Positions 60,602-64,000 of a stretch of DNA of 64,000 bases are shown here, one piece after another. Position numbers and translations under genes: made by a program. Each line of letters begins with the position of its first letter. Positions within the stretch are counted from its first letter, which is position 1. Origin of the DNA: Ilex aquifolium (taxonomy: Eukaryota > Streptophyta > Magnoliopsida > Aquifoliales > Aquifoliaceae). The notes under the pieces were generated by a model, which had not been told where the DNA came from, made no database searches, and worked only from the letters and a program-made list of their open reading frames with translations. The DNA lies in assembly GCA_951799425.1 (NCBI GenBank), contig OX637391.1:51245069-51309068 (forward strand), read 5' to 3'.

Positions 60602-63600
60602 TGTACTTGAAGGTGCTGAAGGTGTAATTCTACGTTCTCAACAGACAGATGAATGCTAGGTTTATCCCCCAGTGTACCCGATGTAAATCAAGAGGTTTAT
60701 AGTGGTTCACCGAGCTTCCGAGCTTGGCTAATCCACTCTGTAATGGAGATATATGCTCCCTGTTCTTTATTGATCGTAAAAGCTGATTTTTTCTTCACCC
60801 CTCTAATGGGGGTCCTTTACAATATTTATGGTGATCCCTTTAACCCTAGGGAGTCCCCCCGGAGATTGCCTCCTTTAATCATGGGATTTCCCTAAGACGA
60901 AGGAGAGAAACTTGGGTTAGTCGAGAGTCCTATGCCTAAAGTCTCGGTCCAACTGTTGTCTTATAGGTGCCAGCTGTTTTCAAGTGATTTCCCGAAGACA
61001 TTGGCTATGAACTCTTTTAGGCTAAGCTCGGGTCTGGGTCTTCTGAATTTAAGAGTTCTAGGCTGAGCTCCTTTACTGACCTACCGAGCTGAACTTAAAA
61101 CCTGGGATTAATTTTCAGACATCATCAGTTGCCCCCCCAGCCCTTAGTCCAAGTTAACTTGGGTAGGGGCTGAGTTCCAATCAAGATAGAGCTGACGACC
61201 TCGATTCTCGTGTAAACAAGTCCCTGACGGTTATGGGTTATCATTCTTCTGCCTCGTTTCCCGCGCACGCTCTCCACTCGGTGTGATAGGCTTTAAATGC
61301 TTTGATTCGACAGTAACGACCATTTTTCCCTCTTGAAGCTTCAAACCCCCCATCTTCCTTTACTTCTGCAAATTCAGACTCTTCACTTCCTTGGTCAATC
61401 TAGGGTTCCGCTGGACGCATCTTTTCCCTTGAATTTGTGTGTGTGGCTTGCTCTCTCCGACCTTCGGTTTGCTTCTCGTCCTTAATTAGGTACGCTTCTC
61501 GTGTCTTTCCCTCTTTTTCTCACTCTGGATCCCTCGAGTTCGAGGTGGTTGTTGCATTTCTGGGCTTTTCGATTCTTTTATTTCTGGAACCGTGATTATT
61601 GCTTGTCTCCTCTCCCTGGTTTCGTGGATTGGCGTTCTATCGTACATATTCTTGCTGTAGGGAGTTACTGTGTTGACCCTTGGGTTATTAAGGAAAGCTT
61701 GAGTAACATTCCTCCTCTTTATCGTTCTTTCCATTTGCCCTTTTCTTGCCCAACGATGTCTGCTTCTTCTGGAGCCACTCCTTCTTCTCTTTCTCTTTTA
61801 GGGGATCAATCAATCGAAGAGGATTCTGATCTGAGGGCTGTGGGTGAAGAGATTGATAATTTCCCCGGTGTTGATTCAGCCGATATCCAGGCCCCTCTAT
61901 GCCGAGAGCGTAGGCCGTAGTGAGGTTAGCCCTTCCCTCATGAAGATCCTGAGCGCTCGTTACGGTTTCCCTCCAGGGGTTAAATATTGGTGTCCTGACG
62001 AATATACCCCCTATATCTCTAATGTTCATAAGAAAGTCTGTTTCTTCGTTGCCGCCTTTGAAAATGGGCTGCGATTCCCACTCCATCCTTTTATAAAGGG
62101 AGTTCTCCAACATTTCAATGTCTGTCCCGCTCAGCTCCTTCCCAATTTCTGGGGGATTTTGGTGGGATTACTTGTTTTCTTCAAAATCCACAAACTCGGG
62201 GTCCCCTCCATTCCCTTGCTTACTCATTTTTTCAATGTCAAGCACAATTCTACCGAGGGTTTTTTGTATTTTCCCGACGTACTAAGATTAAAGTGCTAAT
62301 TTCCGACCCCCCGAGCTCCCACAAGCATTGGAAAAAACAGTTCTTTTTTGTGGAAGGCTCGCAGTGGGAATACAATCCGGCAGATAGGACCGACACTCTC
62401 CCGGTTCCTAGAGACTGGTCTAACCCGGACAATCTGGGTGAGTTTTCTTGATTGTGTCCAGGCTTGATGACCTTCTCTGATCTTACTTTCTTATTGGTCC
62501 CTAGGTAAGAGACTTGAGCTTGATCCGAAGGATGAGGAAGTGTTACTGAAGTTAGAGGAATGCCCTTCAGCGAGGTATTCTGAGCTCATCCGACCTCGTG
62601 TCCTTATAGCCCAGGGGCTTAGTCTTCCAGGGATAGTTATAGAATCCCCTACTCCTCTTTCCATCGAAGCTCCTATTCCTTCCCCAGTAGCTTCAATTGA
62701 GGTGACAGGTGGTGGTTCTTCCCTTTACCTGTTTTCGATACTTTAAACTTCCATGGCTGATGATGAACTTCCTTTTATGATTTTTAGGTTCTTCCTCAAT
62801 GGAGCCCTCCTCCCAAGAAATTAAGGCCAAGATAGCCCAACTGAAGAAGGGCCAGAGTGGGAGTAAGCGTAAGCCTGAGGTCAGTTCAGACAGCAGACCC
62901 ATCACCAGAGCTAAGTCACATTCGCCGGGACTACCCCCGAAAAGCTCTGGCCCGGCTACCGGGGTTCTCTTGAAGAAATCGAGCTCCCCTGCTTTGGCTT
63001 CTGAGGGTCTTGCTCCCTCCTTGAGTTCGGATCAAGCTCCCTCATCGACCGAGGTCGAGAACGCTCTGGGACTTATCCCACAACTTCAGCCTACCAGCTC
63101 TCCTCTTGGACCGCCTGAGAATATCTCCCTGACAACCACACTGAGCTCTAAACCGAGAAAGGAGAGGCGGCTTAAGACAGAAGGAAGCGAGGACTCTCTC
63201 TTGGACAACATTGACCTTGCTGCCGGCGCTATATCTTCCATCATTCCTGACTCCGACGTTGTCAGGGCTGCCACCATGTCTTTAGAGAGTTCCATTAATT
63301 CAGCCCTTTATGGAGCCACTGCTGTACGCACATGTTGTTTCTATTTACGTCTCTTATCTGCTGCCTGTTTTCTATTTATCTCTGACCGTTTATTCTTTTC
63401 TTTTCTTTTTAGTTGGTTATTCATGTGAAGGGCTCATTGAGTCGAATCCGCTCTAGGGAGAGCTCGATCAAGACGTCTAAAGCCTGGGAAGCTAAAGCAG
63501 CAGAGCTGACCTTCGCTAATGATGACCTACAAGCTCAACTCCAGAGCCTCCGGGAACTTTCTGAAAATCAAGCTTCTACTATCCAAAAGTTGGAGATAGA

Positions 63601-64000
63601 GAAGAAGAAGGCCCTAGAAAGAGAGACGAGAGGTAAGGATGAGCTAACAAAGGTCAAGGAAGAGCTCAAACTTAAGACGGAATCCTGGGTCAAGGTAAAC
63701 CAAGAAAAATTTGAGGCGCTGGCGTCTGTGAATGAACTGAAAAGTCAATGTAGCATCCTTGCAGAGGCGCATGATGTCATGCTTGCCGATCTTGAAACTC
63801 AAAGAGCAATTGTTAAAGAGAGGGATGACCTGATCGTCAAGCTGAAGGACGATGTTGTTACTAAATGGGCAAAAGGGTGGCTAGCATTTCAAGAGGTCGC
63901 CGAGGAAGCTTATCCTGAGCTGGACTTTAATTTTGACGTTCCAGCTGAGGAAAATGAGGGGGCTTTAGTTGAAAAGGAAGCAGAGGTGTCTGGCTCATCT
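60602..64000 (-). mobile_element. Ty3/gypsy Tat-like element, 3' part (runs off the window)
   Basis: On the minus strand, an LTR starts TGATGATGTCTG at 61127, directly after a G-rich, polypurine-like GGGCTGGGGGGGCAAC (61,128-61,143). That marks it as the 3' LTR, so the element's body extends to higher coordinates. The LTR's left limit, about 60,602, is approximate. No gag or pol is inside the window. The region next to the LTR holds a gene on the opposite strand (61,756 onward), an arrangement known for Tat-lineage elements. It is incomplete here; whether it is whole cannot be judged. A diverged relative of its LTR is at 6006-6560. Confidence 0.65.
61756..64000 (+). CDS. antisense extra gene of the Tat-like element, Transposase_28-type protein (partial)
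   Basis: Several open blocks on the plus strand, antisense to the retroelement, are separated by AT-richer stretches with intron-like edges. The block at about 61,900-62,300 carries YGFPPGVKYWCPDEYTPYI, then a hydrophobic FPLHPFIKGVLQHFNVCPAQ stretch and FFKIHKLG. This is the profile of the plant 'putative gypsy type transposon' (Transposase_28) domain. The block at 62,799-63,400 is Ser/Pro-rich and acidic (low complexity). That from about 63,420 to the window end is a long heptad-rich coiled coil with a WAKGWLAFQEVAEEAYPELD motif near its end. The function is unknown in the family. The element is treated as a fossil; no gene model is proposed. Confidence 0.6.

Noticed and set aside
61688-62113. 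141-residue minus-strand frame
   Set aside because: Antisense shadow of the Transposase_28-type block, which has the recognisable motifs on plus.

Overview
The window looks like nuclear DNA of a flowering plant, most likely a eudicot. It is AT-rich, has GT-AG introns, and carries a two-exon phenylalanine ammonia-lyase gene with the canonical plant intron, a seven-exon plastid-type transketolase, a B3-domain gene, plant Ty1/copia and Ty3/gypsy remains and many MITEs. No species can be named from the sequence alone.

Layout. Positions 1-3,100 hold Helitron-like debris. From 3,100 to 22,700 lies the gene-bearing part: a small B3-domain gene (minus), a decayed GRF zinc-finger gene (plus), a small secreted cysteine-rich gene (minus), transketolase (minus) and PAL (minus) with its promoter. 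The transketolase copy has an in-frame stop about 70 codons before its natural end. The PAL intron holds a short LINE insertion with a perfect 14-bp target duplication and a Tourist-like MITE. Positions 22,700-28,600 are AT-rich DNA with no gene that I recognise.

The most unusual part is a pair of giant non-coding AT-rich elements, at about 28,607-39,285 and 49,064-55,970, which together make up more than a quarter of the window. They are built from nested tandem repeats: a roughly 22-26 bp 'TTTACAAC...GTGG' word, a 198-bp unit and a 180-bp unit that both keep exact register, and 206-300 bp higher-order units. Many copies of the dyad TGATCGATCA are spread through them. In both elements the modules recur in inverted order, giving a potential hairpin with arms of about 2.5 kb in the first. 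A 397-bp element at 46,459-46,855 shares the words and part of the end sequence. It has target duplications and an empty paralogous site, which suggests that the giants derive from a non-autonomous DNA transposon. I found no coding gene in any of them.

Between the giants, 40,450-45,515 is a diverged tandem duplication of host DNA whose two copies act as empty sites for each other's MITE insertions. A broken Ty1/copia fossil and a compound TG/GA microsatellite lie between the copies. To the right are an old LTR, Mutator-like and Tourist-like MITEs, and a solo LTR (59,092-60,376) with 5-bp target duplications. The edge of a Tat-like Ty3/gypsy element enters the window at about 60,600-64,000 and carries an extra gene in antisense to the element.

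Functionally, transketolase (Calvin cycle and pentose phosphate pathway, a source of erythrose-4-phosphate for the shikimate pathway) and PAL (entry to phenylpropanoids) sit next to each other on one strand. I read this as neighbourhood, not as evidence of a cluster.
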